From the NCBI RefSeq assembly GCF_020229735.1, contig NZ_CP083455.1:2658501-2722500 (forward strand): a stretch of 64,000 bases of DNA. Reading direction: 5' to 3'. The notes beneath the pieces are model-generated. The model searched no databases. It was given only the letters and a program-made list of their open reading frames with translations, and was not told where the DNA came from. The stretch comes from Deinococcus taeanensis. GTDB lineage: Bacteria; Deinococcota; Deinococci; Deinococcales; Deinococcaceae. Both the position numbers and the translations under genes were made by a program. The first letter of the stretch is position 1. Each line of letters begins with the position of its first letter. Shown here piece by piece: positions 9,370-19,414 of this stretch.

Positions 9370-9747
9370 GAAAGGCACCGTAGCACCCACGGAACGCCGC
9401 GAATCGTCGGGAGGATTTCTTTGTTGCTGGTCTTCACGCCCCCCGGTGTTCCTGTTCGGGGAGTCCGACCAGCGCACCCCCCGCCTGTCCTCTTGGGGCC
9501 GTGAGGCGGTGACAGAGCGCAGCGTTCCGGCGCCGGCAGGACTTGGGGCGTGCGTTGCTTTGCGCCCACCGCAGGCCGGGGGCTGGTTTTCGGTGCGGAC
9601 ACGTTCAGGGGTCCGGACTGGCCGTGGGCCAGGGCAGCGGCCGCTCCGTCGTTACGGCCCGTCTCTCCGGAATCACGGCGCATGTTCGGCCCGTCTGCCG
9701 GGCTCGGGTGAGCGCCCCGCTGTCCGGCCGGCGCTGCGGCGCGGGGC
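9370..9747. other. Intergenic region, no gene recognised
   Basis: 378 nt between the start of the DsbA-like gene and the end of thrC (both minus strand). It holds the TACGGT promoter element of the DsbA-like gene at its left edge. Open frames here have no recognisable protein content, and I saw no convincing terminator or RNA. Confidence 0.5.
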
Positions 9748-11175
9748 TCAGGCCGGCTGGCCGGCCCTGAGCTTCTGCGCGATGAAGGCCTTGAGCGTCT
9801 CGGCGTCGTTGGGCAGCAGCTGATAGAAGCGCTCGGCCTGCTCGATCCCGTGGAAGCGGTCGGGCCGCTCGGGGGTGCGGCCCACCGCCTCGCGCACGGT
9901 GTCCTCGAACTTGGCGGGCAGAGCGGTTTCCAGGCAGATCATGGGCACGCCGGGCCGGGCGTACTGCTCCCCAACGAACACCCCGTCGGCGGTGTGCGGG
10001 TCGATCAGACGGCCGAACGCGTCGTCCACCCGGCGGATGGTGGCGAGCCGGTCCGCGTGGGTGCTGCGCCCGCCACGCAGGCCGCTGGTCTGCACGGCGT
10101 CCCAGTGGGATGTGCCGTGCACTGTGACGGGACGGCCCTCGGCCACGGCCTGCCACCACGTGTGGGTCTGCTCGGGGTCCTGCCCGGCCATGAGGTACAG
10201 GAAGCGCTCGAAGTTGCTGGCCTTGCCGATGTCCATGCTGGGGCTGCTCGTCACGGCAACCCGCGCGGCGGGCCGGACGTGGTACACGCCGGTCTGGAAG
10301 AACTCGTGCAGAACGTCATTCTCGTTGCTGGCGGCAACGAGCTGCCCGATGGGCAGGCCCATGCGGCGTGCGAGGAAGCCCGCGAAGACGTTGCCGAAAT
10401 TGCCGGAGGGAACGCTGAAGTCCGCTTCGGTGCCGGCGGGGAGGTTCAGCGCGAGGTACGCCTTGAAGTAGTACACGGCCTGCGCCAGTACCCGCGCCCA
10501 GTTGATGCTGTTCACGGCGCCGATGTCGTACCGGGCCTTGAAGTCCGCGTCGGCGTTCACGGCTTTCACGAGGTCCTGACAGTCGTCGAACACGCCACTT
10601 ACGGCGAGGTTGAAGATGTTCGGTTCGTGCAGGCTGTACATCTGCGCCTGCTGGAAGGCACTCATGCGGCCGTGTGGGGAGAGCATGAACACGTTGACGC
10701 GGGCCTTGCCGAGCATGGCGTACTCGGCGGCGGAGCCGGTGTCGCCGCTGGTGGCACCCAGGATGTTCAGGTGCTGGTCACGGGTTTCCAGAACGTACTC
10801 AAAGATGTGACCCAGGAACTGCATGGCGACGTCCTTGAAGGCCAGGGACGGGCCGTTACTGAGTTCCAGCAGGTACAGGTCCGTGCGGCCCAGGCGGGTC
10901 AGGGGGGTGATCGCCTCGCTGTGGAACACGTCGGGGTGGTAGGTGGCGTGCAGCAGCCGGCGCAGGGCCTCCTCGGGAAGGTCGTCGATGAAGGGCCGCA
11001 TGATGCGCAGGGCCAGTTCCGGGTAGGGCAGGGGCCGCAGCGCCTCGAGCTCGTCGGGCGTGAAGGTCGGAATGAACTCCGGCATGGCCAGCCCGCCGTC
11101 CGGGGCGAGGCCGCTCAGGAGGACGTCCGAGAAGCGGCCCAGGGTGGCCGCGCCGCGTGTGGAAACGTACTTCAT
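9748..11175 (-). CDS. thrC: Threonine synthase
   Basis: 475 aa, the long class (E. coli/yeast type). It is a PLP enzyme converting O-phosphohomoserine to threonine. The N-terminus MKYVSTRG and the PLP lysine motif NGPSLAFKDVAMQ (Lys114) are seen, with GATSGDTGSAAEYAM and the SGNFGNVFAG phosphate-binding loop. Start is the ATG at 11173-11175 with a strong SD (GGGAGGAA) 8 nt upstream. It stands alone; other thr genes are not in the window. Confidence 0.93.
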   Translation of the reverse strand: MKYVSTRGAATLGRFSDVLLSGLAPDGGLAMPEFIPTFTPDELEALRPLPYPELALRIMRPFIDDLPEEALRRLLHATYHPDVFHSEAITPLTRLGRTDLYLLELSNGPSLAFKDVAMQFLGHIFEYVLETRDQHLNILGATSGDTGSAAEYAMLGKARVNVFMLSPHGRMSAFQQAQMYSLHEPNIFNLAVSGVFDDCQDLVKAVNADADFKARYDIGAVNSINWARVLAQAVYYFKAYLALNLPAGTEADFSVPSGNFGNVFAGFLARRMGLPIGQLVAASNENDVLHEFFQTGVYHVRPAARVAVTSSPSMDIGKASNFERFLYLMAGQDPEQTHTWWQAVAEGRPVTVHGTSHWDAVQTSGLRGGRSTHADRLATIRRVDDAFGRLIDPHTADGVFVGEQYARPGVPMICLETALPAKFEDTVREAVGRTPERPDRFHGIEQAERFYQLLPNDAETLKAFIAQKLRAGQPA

Positions 11176-11871
11176 GCCTGTTCCTCCCGTGCGCCCGCCG
11201 CTGCTGTGTGGCGTGGCGGGCGGTGAATGCGGCCACTTTACGGGGTTGGTGGAGGGATGCGGCGCAGGCGGCTAGAGCACTCGGCATTTCAGGGGGGCGG
11301 CCTGAGCGGAGCGCAGCGGCTGCTTCCCTCTGGTGCCTGACCGGGGCCTGCTGCGCCTGCTCTCTTTGCAGGCTGTTCATTTACGTGGGTGTGACAGGTG
11401 AGTAAGCCGCCGCGCGGCATGCTGAGGGCACTCGCTGGTGAACCCCACGCGAGAAGAGGCGATGAAGCGTGGTCCTGTATTCGGGCACCTGGGACACGCG
11501 GAGCCATTGGTGCGACCGGCTTTTCGACTGCCCGACCATCCTCACCCAGGATGACCCGGCCTGTACTCTGCGCCCCTGGTCGCAAGAGGAGTTCCCAGAT
11601 GTTCCGACCGACAACCGCTGTCCTCACCCCCCGGCAATCAGACCAGCGCCTCACGCACGCACCGCGTTGCCTGCCCGGCCTGCAGTGACCTGCCGCTGAT
11701 CTGATCAGGCGAGCCTCGCCTGTCCCTCCAGAGTTCCGCCCAGCCCCGAACCGCGGCGCGCCCCTGACGGCACCCTCCTGTTCCGCTGGCACTTCATCAG
11801 ACGGCTTTTCGCCGGCGGTTCACGCCGCGCTGGAGGGGCCGGACACTGGACCAAGCTTTCCGGGAGTTCCC
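11176..11871. other. Long intergenic region, no gene recognised
   Basis: 696 nt between divergent thrC and the lipoprotein gene. Open frames up to about 95 codons exist on both strands (for example 11398-11688 plus, 11381-11614 minus), but their translations are Arg/Pro/Cys-rich and look like GC-rich noise. No SD or promoter fits them. It must contain the thrC promoter and leader. An untranslated regulatory RNA cannot be excluded. Confidence 0.45.
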
Positions 11872-12267
11872 ATGAAATACGCGATCCTGACCGTCCTGAT
11901 CACTGTTCTCGCCACCAGCTGCGGCAGCACGGCCACCCCCAGCGCCAGCACGCACGCGCAGACGGTCAGCAGCTCCGGCCCGGACACCCAGGCCCCCACG
12001 GTGTCCATGATGATGCACCCCGCCACGCTGCGTGAGGAAGGCAACGTGTTCTTCCAGCTGGCCACCCGCGACAACGTCGGGGTGTCCCGCGTGGTGATCA
12101 ACATCGACGGGCAGAAGTTCGTGGACGACAGCACCAGCTACAACTCGTACGCCAAGTACTTCAAGGGCGCCAGCAACGGCGAGCACACCGTGACCGTGCG
12201 CGTGTACGACCTGGCCCAGAACGTCAGCGAGCAGACCCAGACCTTCACCGTGGCGATCGGCCAGTAA
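11872..12267 (+). CDS. Lipoprotein with Ig-like domain
   Basis: 131 aa. The N-terminal MKYAILTVLITVLATSC is a lipoprotein signal with the lipobox LATSC, so lipidation would be at Cys17. After a Ser/Thr-rich spacer, residues about 38-130 form a small beta-sandwich like bacterial Ig-like domains (DTQAPTVSM, TRDNVGVSRVVINIDG, GEHTVTVRVYDLAQNVSE). The pattern AP-x-V with DNVGV and YD-x-AQN is that of adhesion or polysaccharide-binding Big domains. SD GGGAG precedes the ATG. Likely anchored outside the cytoplasmic membrane; ligand unknown. Confidence 0.75.
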   Translation: MKYAILTVLITVLATSCGSTATPSASTHAQTVSSSGPDTQAPTVSMMMHPATLREEGNVFFQLATRDNVGVSRVVINIDGQKFVDDSTSYNSYAKYFKGASNGEHTVTVRVYDLAQNVSEQTQTFTVAIGQ

Positions 12268-12375
12268 GGCCTGCGGGCGCCGGGCAGCGTGCATGAACGC
12301 CGCGTGGGCATCCGGGCGGGTGAACCCTCACCGCGGGGCACGTTTACTCCGCGCGGCATCCTTTACCCTGCGGGC

Positions 12376-13263
<888 letters not shown>

Positions 13264-13311
13264 AGCCAGCCGGGAGCAGACTGGGGTGTCATCCCCGTCT
13301 GCCCCGGGCCG

Positions 13312-13959
13312 TTATTCGGCGGCTTCCGGCGCGAGGTTCAGCCGGTACAGGTAGCGGCCGGGGCCCCTGCGGCCCGCGTAGCGGGTGAGGAGGTCGTGCA
13401 GGTCACGCTGCAGGGCCTTGGCGTCCTCCCGGGTGAGGTGCAGGGTGCCCCAGTGGGCGGTCAGCGGCGGGGCGTCCTCGCGCAGCAGGTCCAGCAGGTC
13501 GAAGGCGTCGGCGCGGGGCGTGATGTCCATGGTCACGCCGGTGGGTGTGGTGTACAGGCGCACGGCGATGTCCTCGTCACGCTGCACCAGGCACGCGCCG
13601 GCCTGCACGACCGCGTGGTGAAAGCGGGCGCTGAAGGTGTCCTCGTGCAGCGCGATCAGCGCTTCCAGGCTGCTCAGCGGCGTGCGGTGGTAGGGAATCA
13701 GGAACGCGCTGGCGACCGCGCGGTAGTGCTTGATGGGGCGGCCCCGGCGCTCCGTCTGGCGCGTGACCTGCACCAGTCCGGCCTGCACGAGGCGGCCCAG
13801 GCGGTGGTGCGTGGCGTTCAGCGCCCGCCCGCAGTGGCGGGCCAGGGCCGCCGCCGCATAGTCCTGGGTCATCAGGGCGTGCAGCAGCAGGGTGTACTCG
13901 GGGGTCAGGCACAGGCGGGCGGCGAGCGGGTCCTCGACGCGCGTCCAGGGTCGCGGCAT
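13312..13959 (-). CDS. Winged-helix (ArsR/helix-turn-helix) transcriptional regulator
   Basis: 215 aa. Residues about 15-85 form a winged HTH: LTPEYTLLLHALM, AAALARHCGRALNATHHRLG (recognition helix) and LVQAGLVQVTRQTERRGRPI (wing). Residues 90-215 are an effector or dimerisation part without a known signature. The gene is divergent from a cytochrome P450, and the space between them holds a perfect 14-bp inverted repeat, so it probably controls itself and the P450. TACGCT (13966-13971 complement) lies 6 nt before the ATG at 13959 (leaderless), which decides the start. The effector is unknown. Confidence 0.75.
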   Translation of the reverse strand: MPRPWTRVEDPLAARLCLTPEYTLLLHALMTQDYAAAALARHCGRALNATHHRLGRLVQAGLVQVTRQTERRGRPIKHYRAVASAFLIPYHRTPLSSLEALIALHEDTFSARFHHAVVQAGACLVQRDEDIAVRLYTTPTGVTMDITPRADAFDLLDLLREDAPPLTAHWGTLHLTREDAKALQRDLHDLLTRYAGRRGPGRYLYRLNLAPEAAE

Positions 13960-13984
13960 GCACGCAGCGTAACCCGCCCGGCCG

Positions 13985-14024
13985 GTCTCTACTCGACCGG
14001 ACGCCTTGCGGGTCGAGTAGAGAC
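13985..14024. promoter_or_regulatory. Operator: perfect 14-bp inverted repeat between regulator and P450
   Basis: GTCTCTACTCGACC (13985-13998) and GGTCGAGTAGAGAC (14011-14024) are exact reverse complements separated by 12 nt. The left arm covers the expected -35 position of the regulator promoter (-10 at 13966-13971). The right arm lies between a possible -35 (TTGCGG, 14006-14011) and -10 (CACGCT, 14030-14035) of the P450 gene. A protein bound here could block both promoters. Confidence 0.75.
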
Positions 14025-14040
14025 GCGCCCACGCTGGGGC

Positions 14041-15288
14041 ATGACCACCCCCACCCTGAGCGCCCGGCAGGCGCACGTGCAGGCGACCCTTCAGGCCCTG
14101 TGGAACCCAGGCGCGTACCGCGATCCGCAGCCTGGGTACGAGGCGGTGCGCGCCCTGGACCCCTCCGGGGTGGTGGCCGCGCCCGAGTGGGGCAGCGCGT
14201 TCGTGACGTCACACGCGGCGAACAGTGCCCTCCTGCGTTCCCCGGCGGCGCGCAGCGGAGCGATCATCTCGCAGGTCCCGGCCGACACCGCCAGTCTGCG
14301 CCTGCTGCAGCCCATGATGCTGTTTCACAACGGCGTGTCGCACCAGCGGCTGCGGGGGCTGGTGCAGTCGGCGTTCACGCCGCGCGTGGTTGCCGAGCAG
14401 CGCGAACTGGTGCGCGCACTGGTCAGCGACCTGCTGGCCGGGCTGCCCCACAACCAGGAGGTGGATCTCGTGGCGACCTTCGCGGCGCCGCTGCCCGCGC
14501 GGGTGATCATGCACATGCTGGGCCTGGAGGGAGACGACGAGGCGAAATTCATCCGCTGGACACAGAGCGTCGCGGACCTGCTCGCCGGTGACGGCCACAC
14601 CCCGGAGCTGATGGCGCGGCTGGAAGCGGACGCCCGGGAGATGAGCACGTACTTCCGGGACCTCGCGGACGAACTGCGCGCCCACCCGCGCCCGGGCCTG
14701 CTCAGCGCCCTGGCCGCCGCCGAGGACGGCGGGGAGCGCCTGAGCAGCGCTGAACTGCTCTCGAACGCCGCGCTGCTGCTTGCCGCCGGGCACGAGACGA
14801 CCAGCAACCTCATTCCAGGCGGCCTGCTGGAACTCGCCACGCAGCCCGGCGCGTGGACCGCCCTGACCGCCCGGCCCGACCACCCGAACGTTCCCGATGA
14901 GCTGCTGCGCGTGGTGTCACCCGTGCAACTCGACGGCCGTACCCTGGCCGCCCCCCTGACCGTGCCGGGCGCCGGAGGCCGCGAGGTGCCGCTCGCGGCA
15001 GGCACGCACGTGCAGACCATGCTGGCCGCCGCGAACCGCGACCCGGAGGTGTTCCCGGACCCCGCGCGGATCGACTGGGACCGCCCGAACAGTGCCCGGC
15101 ACCTGGCCTTCGCCGCGGGCGCCCACTACTGCCTGGGAGCGTCCCTGGCGCGCCTGGAAATTGCGGAGGTGTACGCCGCCCTCGCCACGCGCTTTCCGCA
15201 ACTGCGCGTGACCGACCCGCGCCCGCCGTTCAAGCCGAACCACGTGCTGCGCGGCCCGCTGGAACTTCGTGTGCGCCTGAACGGCTGA
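14041..15288 (+). CDS. Cytochrome P450
   Basis: 415 aa soluble bacterial P450. The I-helix oxygen-binding motif is AAGHETT (248-254), the K-helix ExxR is E287-L-L-R290 in PDELLRVVSP, and the heme-ligand loop is FAAGAHYCLGASLAR with Cys364. The sequence is closest in style to CYP107-like oxygenases that act on hydrophobic small molecules; the substrate is unknown. No ferredoxin or reductase gene is adjacent, so electrons must come from elsewhere. Divergent from the regulator at 13312-13959, with the inverted repeat in between. Confidence 0.9.
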   Translation: MTTPTLSARQAHVQATLQALWNPGAYRDPQPGYEAVRALDPSGVVAAPEWGSAFVTSHAANSALLRSPAARSGAIISQVPADTASLRLLQPMMLFHNGVSHQRLRGLVQSAFTPRVVAEQRELVRALVSDLLAGLPHNQEVDLVATFAAPLPARVIMHMLGLEGDDEAKFIRWTQSVADLLAGDGHTPELMARLEADAREMSTYFRDLADELRAHPRPGLLSALAAAEDGGERLSSAELLSNAALLLAAGHETTSNLIPGGLLELATQPGAWTALTARPDHPNVPDELLRVVSPVQLDGRTLAAPLTVPGAGGREVPLAAGTHVQTMLAAANRDPEVFPDPARIDWDRPNSARHLAFAAGAHYCLGASLARLEIAEVYAALATRFPQLRVTDPRPPFKPNHVLRGPLELRVRLNG

Positions 15289-15320
15289 GCCGAGCTGACC
15301 GTGGCGTTGGCCTACCCCCG

Positions 15321-15845
15321 GGCGCGGCGGGAGGTGCCGGGCGTGGGCACGGGCCGGATGCCGCCCGCTTCGGCGCGAACGTGGCCCGCTGGGTGGGGTA
15401 TGACGCGGTGCCAGAACTGGTGGCGCAGGCGCGGAGCAATGCGCCGTACGCCGCGTTTCACACCTGGAACGGCAGGGGTGTGATCCCCATGCCCCTGCGC
15501 GGCCCATTCGACCTGATCGTGTCCCGCCGGGGGCCCACGTCGGTGATTCTGCGCCTGCCTGAACTCGCCGCGCCGGACGCCGCATTCCTGGACGTGGGTC
15601 CGCGCCGGACCGTCCCGGCGGTGCCGGAACGGCTGGCCGCAGTGGGCTGGGCCGTGCAGGGCGAGTGGCGCGTGAGCGTCCCGGCCCGCGTGCCCACCCG
15701 GGCAGACTGGGTGACGCGCTGCAAATGGATGAACGAGCCCGCGCGGGTTCCCGACTGGGACGCCCACGCCGGGCCGGGCGGCCTGCCGTACCGGGAGGAA
15801 CGTTACGTGGTGCTGGCCGCGCCGTCGCCGCTCAGCCCGGCGTAA
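15321..15845 (+). pseudogene. SAM-dependent methyltransferase remnant lacking its N-terminus
   Basis: In the frame of 15381 the translation resembles class I methyltransferases from motif I on: GHGPDAARFGANVARWVGYD (motif I then the acidic end of strand 2), followed by RGPFDLIVSRRGPTSVILRL and FLDVGPRR. There is no start codon far enough upstream: the P450 stop is at 15286-15288, so about 40-60 residues that normally precede motif I are absent. A GTG at 15381 would give only 154 aa without the SAM loop. The 3' end overlaps truA (opposite strand) by 43 nt. Either a decayed gene or a translated fragment. Confidence 0.6.
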
Positions 15846-16633
15846 ACGGCGCCGGTGAAGGCCAGGCCGTGTGCCGGCACGTTCGCACCGGCGCGCGAGC
15901 GTGCGCGGCTGTTCAGGATGGCGCGGACGTCGTCGGGATCCAGGCGGTCCTGGCCGGCCAGCAGCAGCGTGCCGACGAGGCCCCGGACCATGTGCCGAAG
16001 GAAACTCTCCCCGTGCACCGTCACCTCCCAGATCAGCGGTCCAGGCTGCACGTGCAGGTGCCGCAGGTCCCGGACCGTCTGACGGTCCTCCTGCGTGGCG
16101 AACGCCGCAAAGTCGTGCGTGCCGGTCAGGGCAGCGGCGGCGGCGTTCATGGCCGTCACGTTCAGGGGGTGCGGGATGTGCAGGGCCCGCGCGTGCCACA
16201 GGGGGTGACGCTGCGGGTGCACCAGCAGCCGGTACACGTACTGCCGCTCCGTGCAGGCGAACCGCGCGTGAAAGCCCTCCGGGGCGTCCGCGGCAGCCAG
16301 CACGGCCACGCTCGCTGGCAGGTACGCGTTCAGCGCCCGCGCCAGCCGCCCGGGTGGCACGCGGAAGGTTTCCGGGACGTCCACGTGCGCCGGCATCGCC
16401 TCTGCGTGCACGCCAGCGTCCGTGCGGCCCGCAGCGACCGGCCGGAACGCTCCGCCACCCAGTCGCCTCAGCGCCTCGTGCAGGGTGTCCTGCACACTCG
16501 GCGCGTTCGGCTGGGACTGCCACCCTGCGTACGGCGTGCCGTCCCACGCGACCGTCAGGCGCAGCCGCCGGTGCCGCTCCGGAGGGCGGAAGTCAGGCCG
16601 GTCGTCTGGAAGGAACAGGCGGGGTGCAGTCAT
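15803..16633 (-). CDS. truA: tRNA pseudouridine synthase A
   Basis: 276 aa. It isomerises U38-U40 of the tRNA anticodon stem. The catalytic motif [11 protein letters not shown] contains the conserved Asp72; [16 protein letters not shown] near the N-terminus and [16 protein letters not shown] near the C-terminus are family signatures. The N-terminal 20 residues are a basic extension. TACCCT lies 8 nt before the ATG, so the mRNA leader is absent or very short. The 3' end overlaps the methyltransferase remnant. Confidence 0.92.
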   Translation of the reverse strand: MTAPRLFLPDDRPDFRPPERHRRLRLTVAWDGTPYAGWQSQPNAPSVQDTLHEALRRLGGGAFRPVAAGRTDAGVHAEAMPAHVDVPETFRVPPGRLARALNAYLPASVAVLAAADAPEGFHARFACTERQYVYRLLVHPQRHPLWHARALHIPHPLNVTAMNAAAAALTGTHDFAAFATQEDRQTVRDLRHLHVQPGPLIWEVTVHGESFLRHMVRGLVGTLLLAGQDRLDPDDVRAILNSRARSRAGANVPAHGLAFTGAVYAGLSGDGAASTT

Positions 16634-16699
16634 GCGTTCTCAGGGTAGCGTAGGCTTTCTCACGGCCCGAGCACGGTGCAGGCGATATGCTGCCTCGCG

Positions 16700-17533
16700 A
16701 TGCAGAGCGTGCGGAAGTGGGTGTGCGTGGCGGCGCTGCTGTCCGGCGGGGCTCTCGCCGCAGGATCGTACCGGGTGCAGTCCGGCGACACGCTCAGCGG
16801 CATCGCCGTGCGGGCCGGTATCAGCGTGTCGCAACTGCGCGCCGCGAATCCCCACCTGAAGAACGCGGACGCCGTGCAGGCCGGCTGGGTCCTGACCGTG
16901 CCCGCGCCGGGCCGGGGCGCTCCTGCCCGCAGCGGCGCTGCGGCCCGGCGCACGCACACCGTCAGAAGCGGGGAGAACCTCACCGTGATCGCCGCGCGCT
17001 ACGGCCTGAACCTGACGCAGCTGCTCAGTGCCAACCCCGCCTACCGGAACGGAAAGGCCCTGTGGGCCGGGGCGAAACTGGTGATTCCGGCCCGCACGGC
17101 GCCCGCCGCGAACCGCGTCACGATCCGCGCGGCCAGCACCCGCGCCAGCGCGTGGGCGTGGCCGCTGCCCGGACATCACGCGATCAGCAGCGGCTACGGA
17201 GAGCGCGTGCTGGAAGGCGAAGCCGAAATGCACTACGGCGTGGACATCGTGGCGCCGCAGGGCACGCCGGTCCGCGCGGCGCGTTCCGGGCGGGTGCTGG
17301 AATCCCGCCCGGACTTCGAACGCGGCTGGGGGTGGACGGTCGTGCTGGAGCACCCCGACGGCTGGATCACCCGGTACGCCCACCTCAGCACGAATCTCGT
17401 GAAGGTCGGGGAGCTGGTCGTGCAGGGACAGCCGGTGGGGCGGGTCGGCAACACCGGGCGCAGCACCGGCACGCACCTGCACTTCGGCACGTACCTCCGC
17501 TGGGATCCGCATGACCCGCTGAGCCTGTACTGA
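16700..17533 (+). CDS. Secreted LysM-LysM-M23 peptidoglycan endopeptidase
   Basis: 277 aa. The signal peptide spans residues 1-21 (cut near ALAAG). Two LysM peptidoglycan-binding domains follow, about 22-67 (YRVQSGDTLSGIA) and 84-131 (HTVRSGENLTVIA). A Zn-dependent M23 (lysostaphin/LytM) domain occupies about 150-277, with HxxxD ligands His178 and Asp182 (MHYGVDI) and THLHFG near the end. All ligands are present, so it is likely active on cell-wall cross-links outside the membrane. ATG at 16700 preferred over the GTG at 16676 because TATGCT is 8 nt upstream and the signal peptide then begins properly. Its TGA overlaps the next ATG. Confidence 0.88.
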   Translation: MQSVRKWVCVAALLSGGALAAGSYRVQSGDTLSGIAVRAGISVSQLRAANPHLKNADAVQAGWVLTVPAPGRGAPARSGAAARRTHTVRSGENLTVIAARYGLNLTQLLSANPAYRNGKALWAGAKLVIPARTAPAANRVTIRAASTRASAWAWPLPGHHAISSGYGERVLEGEAEMHYGVDIVAPQGTPVRAARSGRVLESRPDFERGWGWTVVLEHPDGWITRYAHLSTNLVKVGELVVQGQPVGRVGNTGRSTGTHLHFGTYLRWDPHDPLSLY

Positions 17534-17778
17534 TGCCTGCCGCGCACGTGCACTACGCCGAAGGGCATGGCGAGGCGGCTCGCGCGGCCCTCCACGCGTT
17601 CCTGACTGCCCTGGCGGGCCACCCGGGCTTCCTGGGTGCGGAGCTGCTCCTGTCACCCGCGCAGCCGGGCCTGACGCTCGTCGCCAGCCGCTGGGCCGGC
17701 GAGGTCCCCCCGCTGCCCGTTCCGGATGGCGTGCGCGCCTGGGTCTTCCAGGTGCAGGCTGCCCAGCTGCCCGGGTGA
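17533..17778 (+). CDS. Small ABM-domain-like protein
   Basis: 81 aa. Resembles the dimeric alpha+beta barrel (antibiotic biosynthesis monooxygenase, ABM) fold: AALHAFLTALAGHPGFLGAELL then LTLVASRW. These small proteins can be quinol or heme monooxygenases, but key residues are too few to say. Its ATG overlaps the stop of the LysM-M23 gene (TGATG), so it is translationally coupled to it. The functional link to a cell-wall hydrolase is not obvious. Confidence 0.65.
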   Translation: MPAAHVHYAEGHGEAARAALHAFLTALAGHPGFLGAELLLSPAQPGLTLVASRWAGEVPPLPVPDGVRAWVFQVQAAQLPG

Positions 17779-17803
17779 TCCACCCAGGCACCCTGCGCCC
17801 GGC

Positions 17804-18583
17804 CTACAGGTCAGGCAGGTACGCGCTGAGTTCACCCATCAGGTCCCGGGCAGTCAGGTCGATGCGCACGGGCGTGACACTGATGTACCCGGCATTCACC
17901 GCGCCGTAATCGGTGGTGTCGTCGTGCGCGTCTGCCGCGCGGCTGGTGCCGGCCACCCAGTGGTAGTCGCGTCCCTCAGGGTCCTGCCGGGTCACGATGG
18001 TGTCCTCCCAGCGGTGCTCCCCCACCCGCGTGACCCTCACGCCGCGGGGCATTCCAGCAGGGAAATTCACGTTCAGCAGCGTGCGCGGGGGCAGACCGCG
18101 CTCAAGAACCTCCTGGGCCAGCCGCGCGGCATAGGCGGCGCCCGGCGCGAAATCATACTCGCCGGCCGGCGTGGCCTGCTGGCTGAATGCCAGCGAGGGT
18201 ACGCCCAGGGTCATGCCCTCAATAGCGGCGGCGACCGTACCGGAATGGGTGAGGTCATCCCCCAGGTTCGGACCCAGATTGATGCCACTGACCACCAGGT
18301 CGGGCGGCCCGGTCAGGTGAGCGCCCAGTACCACGCAGTCGGCGGGCGTCCCGTCCACCCGGTATGCGGGAATGTCACCGAAGCCGGCGCTGGCCGTGTG
18401 CTTGAACCGCAGTGGACGGCGGATCGTGATGCCGTGACCCACGGCGCTCTGTTCCACGTCCGGTGCACTCACGACCACATCCGCGAAGGTGCTCATGGCG
18501 AGGGCCAGGGCCTTGATGCCAGGGCTGAAAATTCCGTCGTCATTCGCGACCAGGATTAATTTCCGACTTCCGGTGCTTGCCAT
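17804..18583 (-). CDS. surE: 5'/3'-nucleotidase SurE
   Basis: 259 aa, typical length. It dephosphorylates nucleoside monophosphates using a divalent metal. The N-terminal LILVANDDGIFSPGI has the DD metal-binding pair, followed by APDVEQSAVGHGIT and the PDLVVSGINLGPNLGDDLTHSGTV loop with its metal-ligand Asn. Start at 18583: TACCCT (18589-18594 complement) is 5 nt upstream of this ATG (leaderless), and the in-frame codons further upstream are low-complexity. Confidence 0.93.
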   Translation of the reverse strand: MASTGSRKLILVANDDGIFSPGIKALALAMSTFADVVVSAPDVEQSAVGHGITIRRPLRFKHTASAGFGDIPAYRVDGTPADCVVLGAHLTGPPDLVVSGINLGPNLGDDLTHSGTVAAAIEGMTLGVPSLAFSQQATPAGEYDFAPGAAYAARLAQEVLERGLPPRTLLNVNFPAGMPRGVRVTRVGEHRWEDTIVTRQDPEGRDYHWVAGTSRAADAHDDTTDYGAVNAGYISVTPVRIDLTARDLMGELSAYLPDL

Positions 18584-19414
18584 GCCGCAGGGTAGCGCCA
18601 GGGGCAGCGCGGCCGCATGCGGACTTCGCCATGGAGAACCTTGAGCCTCCCCTGCCAGGAAACGCTTTCCGGTCCGGCAGTCCCCACACCCTCCGGAGCG
18701 ACCTGGCCCGCGCCGGTAGGGACCTTCAGGGCCGCCGGAATCCGGGGGCTGACCGGTCACACAGGTGCTGAGCCAGCATCGGCCACTGAACCCCAGGCTC
18801 CGGGATGTCTTTGCAGTGCCTTCTTACCGTGCATGGTGAGGCAGGTGCGGGCTCCCCTTCCGCGACCCGTTGCTCCACAGCGCTGAGGGCCGTCCTGGTG
18901 TCCCGGCCCGCACGACCCGGTTGACGCGGCTCCGGTTGCTCCGCTCCACACGTCCAGCAGCGCCGTCGCCGCGTTCACGTTGCAGCGGAGCAGGGTCGTA
19001 GGGTGGCGGGATTGCGCCGGATTCGCCGCAGCGGCGTCCTGCCGCTCCAGGACCGCAAGGGGTCGCCCCCACGCGCCCTGCACGAGAAACTCCAGTGGTC
19101 TGCTGGCAAGGGCCGCCGAGCCCTTCAGGCTGTGGGCTCCTGAAACAGATCAACTCTCAGTCGGTGTGGCGTCAGCGCACGGGCTCCAGCTGCGGACAGC
19201 GCGGCTCGTCCCTCGACAAGAGGCGTGGCGTCAGCGCACGGGCTCCAGCTGCGAACAGCGCGGCTCGTCCCGCGACAAGAGGCAAAGCAGGAGGTGCACT
19301 GTTCCCACGCCGGACGCCCTGAACAGCCAGTCCCGGGCACAGCGGGCGGACCTTATTGGCCTGCGGTGTGCCGTCGCCCCGGCGGGCGCACCTGGGGCCG
19401 CACTCTGGCCCGGT
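18584..19414. other. Gene-poor region
   Basis: 831 nt between surE and the orphan response regulator. Apart from the surE promoter at the left edge and a 59-bp tandem repeat, no protein-coding signal was recognised. Open frames are long only because stop codons are rare in GC-rich DNA; their translations have no recognisable motif. Possibly relics of lost genes. Confidence 0.5.
19166..19283. repeat. 59-bp tandem direct repeat, two copies
   Basis: Copy 1 spans 19166-19224 and copy 2 spans 19225-19283. Both begin GTGGCGTCAGCGCACGGG and end CGACAAGAGGC, with two substitutions between them (at the GCGGAC/GCGAAC and CCCTCG/CCCGCG positions). 59 is not a multiple of three, so the duplication would break any frame, which supports noncoding DNA. 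Confidence 0.85.

Noticed and set aside
11398..11688. Open frames in the thrC-lipoprotein gap
   Set aside because: Translations are Arg/Pro/Cys-rich, no start signal is present and both strands are equally open, as expected for GC-rich noncoding DNA.
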